NCBI GenBank assembly: GCA_028820695.1
Contig: JAPPIB010000012.1
Location: 1-41,989 of the forward strand
Reading direction: 5' to 3'
Origin: Acidiferrobacterales bacterium
Lineage (GTDB): Bacteria > Pseudomonadota > Gammaproteobacteria > Arenicellales > JAJDZL01
Length of the DNA stretch: 41,989 nt
The translations under genes and the position numbers were made by a program. Shown piece by piece: positions 7,533-14,734 of this stretch. Below the pieces are notes generated by a model that was not told the origin of the DNA, ran no database searches, and was given only the letters and a program-made list of their open reading frames with translations. The number at the start of each line of letters is the position of its first letter. The first letter of the stretch is position 1.

Positions 7533-7976
7533 GTGAAACTCGGCGAAAAAATCATGTTTGGATTTGCGATCATCGTCGTCATCGCCGCGGTTGGAAAAGG
7601 ATATCGGCAATTTACTGCAGAAGATCGTCCGCCGCCAAAAAACTACTATGAGTTTGATGAAGTCGGTCTGCAGGGACATCTTGTGTACCGAAAGATGGGA
7701 TGCAACAGCTGTCACAGGGCGATGGGAACCGGTGAGGTTGGCGTCGCGCCCGTGCTGGATGGTGTGGGTACGCGCAGAACACGCGAATGGCTGCATCAGT
7801 ATCTGACAGATCCGGAAACGCTTGTGCCCGGCACAGCCCACCATGGAAATCTCGGACCGGATTTCAGACTTCTGGAGGCGGACCAGCGGACCAAGTTGGC
7901 TGCGTTTCTGTCGGGCCTGCGTGCAAACCCGAATTCACCCAACTATCCGATCAAGCCCATTGTGTCTGATTCCTGA
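7533..7976 (+). CDS. membrane-anchored monoheme cytochrome c lacking the usual axial Met
   Basis: A 147-residue protein with a GTG start and CGGAGA just upstream. One transmembrane helix (about 6-24) is followed by a heme domain with C57-N-S-C60-H61. It is a paralogue of the protein at 8189-8596: both have the heme motif at residues 57-61 and share LDGVG(S/T)(K/R)R. Where the paralogue has the axial Met in LKMPPY (M106), this protein reads GNLGPDF, so the Met is missing. H103 and H104 lie just before and could replace it. Possible roles are one of the two CcoP hemes in a split CcoP or a sensing heme. Confidence 0.82.
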   Translation: MKLGEKIMFGFAIIVVIAAVGKGYRQFTAEDRPPPKNYYEFDEVGLQGHLVYRKMGCNSCHRAMGTGEVGVAPVLDGVGTRRTREWLHQYLTDPETLVPGTAHHGNLGPDFRLLEADQRTKLAAFLSGLRANPNSPNYPIKPIVSDS

Positions 7977-8009
7977 AATTTACAACCTGAACTGAAAAAG
8001 GTACTTGTC

Positions 8010-8171
8010 TTGAACCCTGAAACTCTGATCCCGTTTATCTGGGCGGCAACCGGACTGATTATGCTGATCGCCATTGTCATCGTCATTTACTGGGCGTACA
8101 AAAACAATCAGTTCGACGAGAATATCAAAGACCAGATATTTACCGAAGGCGACGACGACCGTTACAACTGA
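8010..8171 (+). CDS. ccoS: CcoS-like cbb3 oxidase maturation peptide
   Basis: A 53-residue protein with a TTG start behind AAAAAGG (7995-8001). One transmembrane helix (about 8-29) is followed by YWAYKNNQFDENIKDQIF and an acidic tail with DDD. CcoS/FixS proteins share this layout: one helix, then a W-A...G/N-Q-F-D-D segment and an acidic C-terminus. CcoS is needed for cofactor insertion into CcoN. Its position between two cytochromes of the oxidase cluster fits that role. Homology is by motif only. Confidence 0.7.
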   Translation: MNPETLIPFIWAATGLIMLIAIVIVIYWAYKNNQFDENIKDQIFTEGDDDRYN

Positions 8172-8188
8172 CCACTTCGGACACCGCG

Positions 8189-8596
8189 ATGAGATTCACA
8201 GCAGGTGAATGGATTGTCATTGCCGGATCTGTCCTGATCGTTGCGTTTGCTGTCGTTGTGGGGAGCATCATTTACCTTAAGCCGCCGCCGGTGCAATTCC
8301 TATACGAGCAAACGGCGGACTCCCTCAGGGGCGAAAATATCTATCGTCGCGAAGGGTGTCTGTCCTGTCACGAAATATTTGGCAATGGGGCATCGTACGG
8401 CCCGAGTCTGGATGGCGTTGGCAGCAAACGAGACAGAGACTGGCTTATCAGATATATGAAGTCACCGTGGCCCGGGGTCAGCAAAAAGAAATATCGACTC
8501 AAGATGCCGCCCTACGACCACCTATCCGAAGAGGATCTTGAATTTCTGGCAACCTATCTGCTTGCGCTCAAGGTCAACAGTAATGGTGCTAAGTGA
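8189..8596 (+). CDS. membrane-anchored monoheme cytochrome c
   Basis: A 135-residue protein with one N-terminal helix (about 8-29) and C57-L-S-C60-H61, then YGPSLDGVG and the axial Met in LKMPPY (M106). It is the intact-site paralogue of the cytochrome at 7533-7976. No strong Shine-Dalgarno precedes the ATG at 8189, 17 bp after the CcoS-like gene. It probably carries one of the hemes that CcoP normally holds in a standard cbb3 oxidase. Confidence 0.85.
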   Translation: MRFTAGEWIVIAGSVLIVAFAVVVGSIIYLKPPPVQFLYEQTADSLRGENIYRREGCLSCHEIFGNGASYGPSLDGVGSKRDRDWLIRYMKSPWPGVSKKKYRLKMPPYDHLSEEDLEFLATYLLALKVNSNGAK

Positions 8597-8617
8597 AATA
8601 CTCGAAACACGAATCGA

Positions 8618-8773
8618 TTATGATTCGTTTTCGGACGGACCCGACTGGTATTCCTTATTTTGATTGTACAATCCTGTTCCAATGCACGCCCAGGGGACAA
8701 TCGCGAGCGCGATGGCACCCCCCAACCCGAAGATGGTCAGGGCGAGTATTGTCAGCAGTGGAAGTTCTTGCAT
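8618..8773 (-). CDS. possible antisense-oriented small membrane protein
   Basis: In the 233-bp gap between two forward genes the minus strand encodes 51 residues: a short N-terminus (MQELP), one long hydrophobic segment (about 6-30) and a polar C-terminal tail (NQNKEYQSGPSENES). The sense-strand frames here look random. No clear Shine-Dalgarno is seen, though TATACT lies about 35 bp upstream on that strand. The architecture is like small oxidase-associated peptides, but no family is recognised. Confidence 0.35.
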   Translation of the reverse strand: MQELPLLTILALTIFGLGGAIALAIVPWACIGTGLYNQNKEYQSGPSENES

Positions 8774-8829
8774 AATGTTCTCTAAACAGTCACAATACCG
8801 TTAGTCGGAAAGTATAATCCAACCAGACA

Positions 8830-9342
8830 ATGATGATTCGAAAACTTTATTCCGTTTTTGCGATTTCACTGATACTCTCCATATCAGTCGGTTGCAGTGA
8901 TAGGCCCGGGGTACAGGCAAAACTGGGTGTCGGCGATCAGGTTCCCAAAAGCAATAATCTGACGGTGTCTGACCCGGACAAGTGGTATGAGATTTCGTCC
9001 ATGGACACCAAGGTACCGCTATACAAGTGGAAAGTGGCCGACCTGGTCAGCGAAAGCAAACCATTTCTTATCGTCTTCGGCACCCCTCAACACTGCACGA
9101 TGTGTGTCGATCAGATCACCCGGGTCGCAGTCATGGCCGAACAGTACGGTGAGCGCTTCGCATTCGTGCACGTTGATGGATACCGGGACACCTCGGTCTG
9201 GGTTGAGTGGGGCGTAACCGGTGAACCATGGACTTATCTGGTGGATGGTGCAGGGACAGTCCGTTCAGTGTTCCCAGGTCAGACTGAGCTTGGTCTGCTG
9301 TCCCTGGAAATTGACAAGATACTGAACGCGAAGGAAGGTTAG
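8830..9342 (+). CDS. thioredoxin-fold lipoprotein with CTMC motif
   Basis: A 170-residue protein with an N-terminal hydrophobic segment ending ISVGC22, a lipobox-like site, so it is probably a periplasm-facing lipoprotein. The thioredoxin-like core has C89-T-M-C92 in a GTPQHC setting and a cis-Pro in GEPWTYLVD (P133). Such proteins reduce disulfides in apocytochromes or deliver copper to oxidase subunits. SCO proteins, by contrast, have CxxxC. Start codons are ATG at 8830 or 8833. TATAAT at 8813-8818 is a perfect -10 box but leaves almost no leader. The next gene overlaps its stop by one base. A role in maturing the seven heme sites or the CuB centre is likely. Confidence 0.78.
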   Translation: MMIRKLYSVFAISLILSISVGCSDRPGVQAKLGVGDQVPKSNNLTVSDPDKWYEISSMDTKVPLYKWKVADLVSESKPFLIVFGTPQHCTMCVDQITRVAVMAEQYGERFAFVHVDGYRDTSVWVEWGVTGEPWTYLVDGAGTVRSVFPGQTELGLLSLEIDKILNAKEG

Positions 9343-9596
9343 TGAAGCCGGCTCGCAAAGCATGTTTTTCTACGCTGGCGCTTTTGGCAGCGCTTGTGCT
9401 CTGCCCACCTGCAGCCGGGCAGATCAGCCCATACGTCTATGTGCAGATGTCACTGGGTGTGCCGTGGTTCCTGTATTTCGTCTTTCTTGCCTGTATCTTG
9501 CTTCCGTTCTTCGTGCTCATTGCGCTGGCGTGGCGTCGTTACTACAGTGCTGCGAAACAAAGCCGCGACAAGCACGGTAATCTGGAAGATTACTGA
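9342..9596 (+). CDS. small membrane protein with signal-like N-terminus
   Basis: An 84-residue protein whose GTG start overlaps the preceding stop (TAGTG), so it is coupled to the thioredoxin-like lipoprotein. Residues 1-26 look like a signal peptide (ending PAAG-Q). A second hydrophobic helix (about 42-66) is followed by the charged tail RRYYSAAKQSRDKHG. It ends the respiratory cluster. I recognise no family; an assembly partner of the lipoprotein is a fair guess. Confidence 0.65.
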   Translation: MKPARKACFSTLALLAALVLCPPAAGQISPYVYVQMSLGVPWFLYFVFLACILLPFFVLIALAWRRYYSAAKQSRDKHGNLEDY

Positions 9597-9601
9597 CCCG
9601 G

Positions 9602-9629
9602 GTTTCGGAGTTCAAATCGGACGATTTGA
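9602..9629. repeat. dispersed repeat with perfect palindrome, copy 1
   Basis: GTTTCGGAGTTCAAATCGGA (9602-9621) matches 40812-40831 at 19 of 20 bases. Overlapping it is a perfect inverted repeat: TCAAATCG (9612-9619), GA, CGATTTGA (9622-9629). It lies five bases after the last gene of the respiratory cluster. It could be an operator or a weak transcript end, though no T-tract follows. The rest of the gap to 9804 shows only a 5-bp-stem hairpin at 9672-9686. Confidence 0.4.
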
Positions 9630-9804
9630 TGAGGCCAGTGCCTTGAACGGTACGTGACCCTGGCTGACTGCCAACCGGTCTGGTTGCAGAAATTGCATCA
9701 GGAAATTCTCTCCTTGATTGTCGTTTTACAGTATTATTCCGATCGAAAATGAATCCAGAAATTCGAGTTGCTGACAGGTATTCAGCAGTCGAACCGTGCT
9801 GACA

Positions 9805-9948
9805 ATGGGCTTTTTTCTTCGCATCATCCTCCCCATCATTCTGCTCGCTGTCTTTGCGATTGTGGCAATCTTTGTGCTCAACTCGGTCGAATCGATCGAA
9901 ATGATGAAGTCAACAAATAGTGCCGGACCGACAATACTCAATCGCTGA
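9805..9948 (+). CDS. possible small single-helix membrane peptide
   Basis: A 47-residue reading frame, MGFFLRIILP then a hydrophobic run to about residue 26 and a polar tail. An in-frame GTG at 9796 is an alternative start. No convincing Shine-Dalgarno is visible. It lies in the gap between the respiratory cluster and the converging nitrile hydratase operon. Codon choice resembles coding sequence in the hydrophobic part only. Confidence 0.3.
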   Translation: MGFFLRIILPIILLAVFAIVAIFVLNSVESIEMMKSTNSAGPTILNR

Positions 9949-10001
9949 GACAATTGATCTGCCCGAACGCAGGGCATGAATTGCGAATAATGGCCGGATC
10001 G

Positions 10002-10016
10002 GGTCGGTTGCCGACC
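10002..10016. terminator. hairpin between converging operons
   Basis: GGTCGG (10002-10007), loop TTG, CCGACC (10011-10016), a G+C-rich six-pair stem just beyond the end of the minus-strand nitrile hydratase operon. No T-tract on either side, so termination would not be by the classical intrinsic mechanism. Confidence 0.3.
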
Positions 10017-10027
10017 GGAACTGCAGA

Positions 10028-10342
10028 TCAGTGGTCAGATGTGGCAAGCGTATCCTGAATCCGTTTGATTTCATCGGTGTAATCCGTCGAGTCCAACACC
10101 GCTTGATCGCGTAACAGATTTTCCAGGGCTTGCAGCCAGATTTCATAGTAGCCGACACCCTCGTCGCCGTACGTCGATCTGATCGCATCTGCAAGATGTT
10201 CACTCCATTGCGGCCAGGTGAATACACCTCGATGATGAAGACTCACGGTGAGTGCGAAGGCACGTGCCATCCATGGTGCCTCGAATATCGGGTCCTGTGC
10301 ATCCGGCAGATACTGCTTGATACTTTCTTTGTGAATGTTCAT
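10028..10342 (-). CDS. nitrile hydratase activator/accessory protein
   Basis: A 104-residue protein of the nitrile hydratase accessory family, which resembles the N-terminal helical part of the beta subunit. The family block is visible: PIFEAPWMARAFALTVSLH, then G-FTW-W-E-LA and a YYEIWLQALE helix. In cobalt nitrile hydratases the activator binds the alpha subunit and delivers the metal. Its start overlaps the end of the beta C-terminal gene by four bases (ATGA type), so it is the last gene of the operon. The length of about 100 residues is normal for the family. Confidence 0.85.
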   Translation of the reverse strand: MNIHKESIKQYLPDAQDPIFEAPWMARAFALTVSLHHRGVFTWPQWSEHLADAIRSTYGDEGVGYYEIWLQALENLLRDQAVLDSTDYTDEIKRIQDTLATSDH

Positions 10343-10683
10343 ACTGTCTCCAGATAGGACTCGAAAAGGTCCACATAGACAGCGGTCGGCGACTGCGAAG
10401 CCTCAGCGCCCCACAACTCATCGCCCTCGAATCGAACGCTGTAAAGCCGTTGCGGACGCTTGTCGCCTTTCGCATGGGCGTCGGGAAAAATGAAAGTCCC
10501 CTGATCAGACGCGATGACGCCCTCGCGTCCTTTTGCAAATTCCGGCAAACGAGTGTGACCGGGATAATTCAGGGTTTTCGCCCTGACCTTGGTGCCAATC
10601 GATAATTTCCCCGCTGACCGCGACAGCATTCGAGTACTGCTGCCCCGATGAAGCGTGTCCCAGACATCTTTACCCTTCAACAT
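10339..10683 (-). CDS. nthB: nitrile hydratase beta subunit, C-terminal domain as a separate gene
   Basis: A 114-residue SH3-like barrel domain. Recognisable beta-subunit motifs are GHTRLPEFAKG, G-I-----G---FPDAHA and LYSVRFEGDELWG. The Arg of HTRLP is the conserved active-site Arg that touches the oxidised cysteines of alpha in standard enzymes. The partner N-terminal domain is encoded just upstream (10677-11003), overlapping by seven bases. Thiocyanate hydrolase also has a beta subunit split in two, but the alpha sequence favours nitrile hydratase. Confidence 0.82.
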   Translation of the reverse strand: MLKGKDVWDTLHRGSSTRMLSRSAGKLSIGTKVRAKTLNYPGHTRLPEFAKGREGVIASDQGTFIFPDAHAKGDKRPQRLYSVRFEGDELWGAEASQSPTAVYVDLFESYLETV

Positions 10684-11003
10684 GTCCGCTCGGAGTCTCC
10701 ATCTGAGGCAATCTGACGCATCCGCCTGTCAATTTCCCCGCGGGTCAAGATACCATTTTCTACCAGAAGGGTCTGCAGACCGTAGATCCACTTTTCATAG
10801 TAACTCGACTCAAGATAATGATCGTCCTCCATGCGTTCCCGGGCATAGCGCGACATGTCGAGATTCCATTTGCCCAGGAATCCGGCAGCAAGGGTCAGCG
10901 CAAACGCCCTTTTCTCCCACTCGTGATGGAAAACAGGTTCATCCTGCTCAGGATTGACAGGTCCGAATCCTGACCTGCCACCAAGGTCGTGCGCGCCTTT
11001 CAT
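10677..11003 (-). CDS. nthB: nitrile hydratase beta subunit, N-terminal domain as a separate gene
   Basis: A 108-residue helical domain beginning [16 protein letters not shown], close to the start of beta subunits. It continues with [24 protein letters not shown] (with the conserved Arg) and [15 protein letters not shown] normal beta subunit (about 220 residues) is a single chain; here it stops after the first domain and the barrel follows as its own gene with a seven-base overlap. Because of the ATG overlaps at both ends (four bases with alpha, seven with the next gene), the split looks fixed rather than a sequencing frameshift. Confidence 0.85.
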   Translation of the reverse strand: MKGAHDLGGRSGFGPVNPEQDEPVFHHEWEKRAFALTLAAGFLGKWNLDMSRYARERMEDDHYLESSYYEKWIYGLQTLLVENGILTRGEIDRRMRQIASDGDSERTC

Positions 11004-11611
11004 TGACTAGACTGCGGACTGTGTATCACGTCCGTGCCGATCATGGAGTCGCGGGTGACGAGACTCGCCAATTCGGCCTCAGTGAGATGCTGAGTTCCCT
11101 TCGGTCGCATGGGGATCACGAGATAGCGCACTTCTGCGGTACTGTCCCAGACCCGGATTTCGACATGCTCTTCCAATCTGACCCCAAACTCCTCAAGTAC
11201 AGTTCGAGGTTCAGACACCGCTCTTGCCCGATACGGCGGAGACTTATACCAAACCGGTGGCAAGCCCAGTACCGGCCACGGGTAACATGAGCACAGTGTA
11301 CACACCACCATGTTATGGATGGTCGGTGTGTTTTCCAGCGCAATCATGTCCTCGCCCTGGCGTCCTTCAAAACCGAACTCAGCGATCGCCGCGGTCGCAT
11401 CACTCAGCAACCGGTCCCGATAGGCCGGATCACACCACGCCCTGGCGACAACCCTGGCACCATTGTGAGGTCCCACACGATGCTCATATACATCGACCAG
11501 CTCATCCAATGCCTGTGGGTCGACAAGGCCCTTTTCCACCAGAAGCGATTCCAGTGCCTTGACCCGGATTTCCATCTGCTTCGGTGGAAGTGCGTGTTTA
11601 TGCCTGCTCAT
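11000..11611 (-). CDS. nthA: cobalt-type nitrile hydratase alpha subunit
   Basis: A 203-residue catalytic subunit that hydrates nitriles to amides in the cytoplasm. The metal-binding claw reads VCTLCSC; Thr at the third place is the cobalt-type signature (Ser in iron-type). Further family blocks are [39 protein letters not shown] and the C-terminal LVTRDSMIG. These match nitrile hydratase better than the gamma subunit of thiocyanate hydrolase. It is 25 bp downstream of the cyanophycinase-like gene and overlaps the beta N-terminal gene by four bases. No amidase that would use the product lies in this operon. Confidence 0.93.
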   Translation of the reverse strand: MSRHKHALPPKQMEIRVKALESLLVEKGLVDPQALDELVDVYEHRVGPHNGARVVARAWCDPAYRDRLLSDATAAIAEFGFEGRQGEDMIALENTPTIHNMVVCTLCSCYPWPVLGLPPVWYKSPPYRARAVSEPRTVLEEFGVRLEEHVEIRVWDSTAEVRYLVIPMRPKGTQHLTEAELASLVTRDSMIGTDVIHSPQSSQ

Positions 11612-11636
11612 GTCAGCTCCCCTTCAATTCCACCGA

Positions 11637-12839
11637 TCAGTCCTGGCTCAATGGCTCTATGTCAAGATAGATTTTACTGAGCGTGTAATGGTCACCGCTA
11701 TCGTCGGTTGGCCACCATCCCTTGCTGTCCGGTCCGGTATAGAATCGAAATTGGAATCCATCACGGCTGTCATGATGCAAGGCATAACCCAGCGACTGTC
11801 CGGTTTTTGCCTCAAGCGACTCAACCATCAACCGCACGATCTCACCCCGTGTGAAAACCTCCTGTGACGAGACAAAACGATCATCAACGACACTCTCACT
11901 CGCGTTCACATGCGGGAGCATCTCGAATCCGTTCAGTTTCTCCTGATATGGTATTGTGTTCATATCCTGCATTTCAAACCGATCCCCGTTTTCAAGATAA
12001 CTGAGTTGAACACGTCGAATGGTGACACCGTGTCTGGCATCGCTGAATTCCGCATCCGACAAGTCGACAATCATGACACCGCGGTTTCCGAGCACCTCGA
12101 CGATATCGCTGTGCAACACAGCCGCAGTATCCAATCCAACTCCTATGCCGAACCTGGCACCAGTCTGATGCATGGCAACAAGCCCAGTGGCAAATCTCCC
12201 ATTACCGAAATAATGTTGATCCACGAACCATTGTGGATCGACCAGATTCAGGCCCTTGACCAGATGATCGGCTCCGATTCGACCGTGGTTCAGCACTTCA
12301 ATCGGATCGGTCTCAGTAGAGAGCACGGTCGCACCGGGAATACCGCCAATCACCATGCTGCCGGCTGCATGTGCTTCCCGTACCGCCGAAGCGAGATCAC
12401 TGGGTGCGGTGTCCTCGCCGCTGAACATGATTCTTGACAACCGCTGAGGCAAACCGCCGACGAAAAATATCGAACTTGAATCGCGAACCTGGTCTGTCAC
12501 AATCCGATCCTCGGCGGCAAACCGATAGTCTGTTGAGAATTCCTGAAACACTTCCGCAATTGGAAGCAGCTGTGATGACGCGCCATAACGCTGGAAGGCA
12601 CGCCCGGTAAATCCACCATACAGTTTCGGGCGGGAGTGTGCTGCGGCAATAATCACATTTTCGCCGGATTTTCTCTCAGCGATCCTGACAAGATTGCGCC
12701 AAACGACCTGATTTTTCAAGGGCAGCACATCGCCAACCAACATGACAACTCCCTGTGCCCGCAACAGTTGATATGGCGTGAATAGCAACGTCGCAATGAC
12801 CATCAGCACAAAGGCAGTGCGTTTCAGATTGTCTGTCAC
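11637..12839 (-). CDS. exported cyanophycinase-like protein lacking the nucleophilic Ser
   Basis: A protein of 400 residues from the GTG at 12839, which has GGGGA five bases ahead and opens directly into a signal or anchor sequence (about residues 4-28). A GTG at 12989 would add 50 residues of unlikely character and overlap norD. The fold shows peptidase S51/cyanophycinase marks: FFVGGLPQRLSR, a GAxM-like turn and FVDQHYF...GR. Where the active enzyme has G-T-S-A-G-A with Ser as nucleophile, this reads G165-G-I-P-G-A170, so Ser is Ile167. The protein may be inactive, or may bind rather than cut a substrate. It is placed between norD and the nitrile hydratase genes on one transcript. Confidence 0.75.
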   Translation of the reverse strand: MTDNLKRTAFVLMVIATLLFTPYQLLRAQGVVMLVGDVLPLKNQVVWRNLVRIAERKSGENVIIAAAHSRPKLYGGFTGRAFQRYGASSQLLPIAEVFQEFSTDYRFAAEDRIVTDQVRDSSSIFFVGGLPQRLSRIMFSGEDTAPSDLASAVREAHAAGSMVIGGIPGATVLSTETDPIEVLNHGRIGADHLVKGLNLVDPQWFVDQHYFGNGRFATGLVAMHQTGARFGIGVGLDTAAVLHSDIVEVLGNRGVMIVDLSDAEFSDARHGVTIRRVQLSYLENGDRFEMQDMNTIPYQEKLNGFEMLPHVNASESVVDDRFVSSQEVFTRGEIVRLMVESLEAKTGQSLGYALHHDSRDGFQFRFYTGPDSKGWWPTDDSGDHYTLSKIYLDIEPLSQD

Positions 12840-12985
12840 TTCGGTCCCCACTTTCCTGATCGATTCCCGTACAAGCCGGCAACACAGGTGAATTGTTCGG
12901 TTGCTTGTATTCACAGCGGAATTATAAGTCCCGACTTCATGTGAATCAGGACGGAGCGATGGATTGCGTGGCAGGCCCTGGATAT

Positions 12986-14734
12986 TCACTGCAATCTCAA
13001 ATCGGTCAGTCGTGCGTACATCTGCGGCAGGACATCAGGCAGCGAATGCAAGTGTGAGTAGATCGCGTATTGTCCAGGGCCGAACAGATGACTGAGATAA
13101 CGCGGTGCGGATTGGTCAATTGTCAATCCGAAACTCATCACACTTTTGGACTTTTGCTCGATCAACGCTTTACGCGTATCCTCCAGCGCATATCGCCCCT
13201 CGTACTGGTCAGTCGGATCGTGGGGTTTTCCATCACTGAGGACAATCAGCAGTTTCTGTCTGGATTTTTGAGCATGCAACTTTGCACCGAGGTGTCTGAT
13301 AACCGGTCCCATTCGGGTATAGTTCTGCGGTTTGACTTCCAATATATTGCGTCGGGCAGACTCATCGTACGTGTCTTCAAAGGCCTTGATGCGATCGCAA
13401 CGAACCCGCAATCGACTGTCACTTGAAAATGCGTAGAGTGCAAAATCGTCAGCAACCGAATCGAAAACCTGCGCCAGTACAGCCATGGATTGCTTGGCGA
13501 TATCAATCACCCGGCTTTCGCCGACCCATGCCTCGGTGGAACGCGAGGCATCCATCAAGACTATGACAGAAATATCCCGATACTGATGGATTTTCTGTCG
13601 GTAATAGGCTGACTCCAGCATACCGCACCCGATTCTGTCAGCCGCGCACGTCACGTAAGAATCGATGTCAAGCTCCTCTCCGTCCTCAAGGAATCGACTC
13701 CACTGCGATTCCTGCCGCAACAACGAAAACCTTCTCCGTACACGGTTGACCAATTCAGAAAACTGCGAGTCCAACTCGGCGTGATAACCGCCTTTCGGTC
13801 TGTGTTCGAACAGCCGGCACCAGTCCCGCCTGTAGGTACGGGCGAGGCAGTTCCATTCCGGGTAGGTGTAGTGGTCGCGGATGGCAGCGAGGCCTGACTC
13901 GGGCTGCGGCATATAGTCAACGTCAAAAATGGCTTTTTTCTGAGGCTGTTCCAACGCGTCTTCGCGATGTTTCCTGGTATTTTTCAGAAATGGCAGCCGA
14001 AATCTCTCAACCTGGGGTGTTCGATGGCTCCACAGCGGTACCGGCAGATAGGGAACGGTCTTGCCCAGCCATTGCGAATCTGCAACAACTGTACGATCTG
14101 ATTTAGCCTGATCGATCATGTCAGACAGTGACCTGTGTATATGATTGACATCGGCGCCAAGTTCTCGCCGAATGGCAGACTCGAGCACCAGCGACGGGTT
14201 GCGTGTTTTCTCTGATGGGTCGGGATAGGCTGCCCTGCGCAACTCAAGTTCATGCTCGCAAAGTTTGCGATAGCGCTCGTTCAGACTTGGAAAGGCAGTC
14301 AGTAATCTTGCCGAGGTCGCTGCGCCCTGCAGCAAGTGGCGTACGCCCGGCGGCAGTGATTCGATTCCCGGACAACACTCGTTGAAAGCCAATACAGCTG
14401 CCAGCCAATAATACAGATCGCGATTGAGCTGACGGTCAGGATAACGGTTGATCCGCTTCGGCAGGCACAGTACTCCCGGCTCTGACCAAGCCTGCAGATC
14501 GACTCCGCCATGTGTGGTCATACGAACCGACGGGTTCAATCGATCACCCGAACTCGCTGTTCGCTGGAGGTCACCTCCCATCGCGTGAAAATAAAGATCC
14601 AGTCCCTGCCACAGATCCTGACCCTTCACCGCATCCTGAGGATGGCGCAGCCGACCGGCCAGACCAAAGAGCAATCCATACCACAACACCGATATGCCGT
14701 CAGCAAAATAATTGCTCCTAAGCGAAGTAGGCAT
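12986..14734 (-). CDS. norD: NorD/CbbO-like von Willebrand factor A protein
   Basis: A 582-residue protein whose C-terminal ~200 residues form a VWA domain with the metal-binding motif MDASRST (D-x-S-x-S), a later T in NYTRMGP and VLSDGKPHD. The N-terminal part is helical and lacks known motifs. NorD works with the NorQ ATPase to insert the non-heme iron of nitric oxide reductase; the related CbbO works with CbbQ on Rubisco. It starts inside the end of norQ (17-base overlap), with GGAG eight bases ahead of ATG. No norCB lies in the window, so the client here could be the heme-copper enzyme of region 1 or the metal site of the nitrile hydratase. Both ideas are inference. Confidence 0.82.
   Translation of the reverse strand: MPTSLRSNYFADGISVLWYGLLFGLAGRLRHPQDAVKGQDLWQGLDLYFHAMGGDLQRTASSGDRLNPSVRMTTHGGVDLQAWSEPGVLCLPKRINRYPDRQLNRDLYYWLAAVLAFNECCPGIESLPPGVRHLLQGAATSARLLTAFPSLNERYRKLCEHELELRRAAYPDPSEKTRNPSLVLESAIRRELGADVNHIHRSLSDMIDQAKSDRTVVADSQWLGKTVPYLPVPLWSHRTPQVERFRLPFLKNTRKHREDALEQPQKKAIFDVDYMPQPESGLAAIRDHYTYPEWNCLARTYRRDWCRLFEHRPKGGYHAELDSQFSELVNRVRRRFSLLRQESQWSRFLEDGEELDIDSYVTCAADRIGCGMLESAYYRQKIHQYRDISVIVLMDASRSTEAWVGESRVIDIAKQSMAVLAQVFDSVADDFALYAFSSDSRLRVRCDRIKAFEDTYDESARRNILEVKPQNYTRMGPVIRHLGAKLHAQKSRQKLLIVLSDGKPHDPTDQYEGRYALEDTRKALIEQKSKSVMSFGLTIDQSAPRYLSHLFGPGQYAIYSHLHSLPDVLPQMYARLTDLRLQ

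Noticed and set aside
10028..11611. Thiocyanate hydrolase
   Set aside because: The split beta fits, but the alpha blocks around VCTLCSC and the C-terminal LVTRDSMIG, plus an activator gene, match nitrile hydratase better. Kept only as an alternative.
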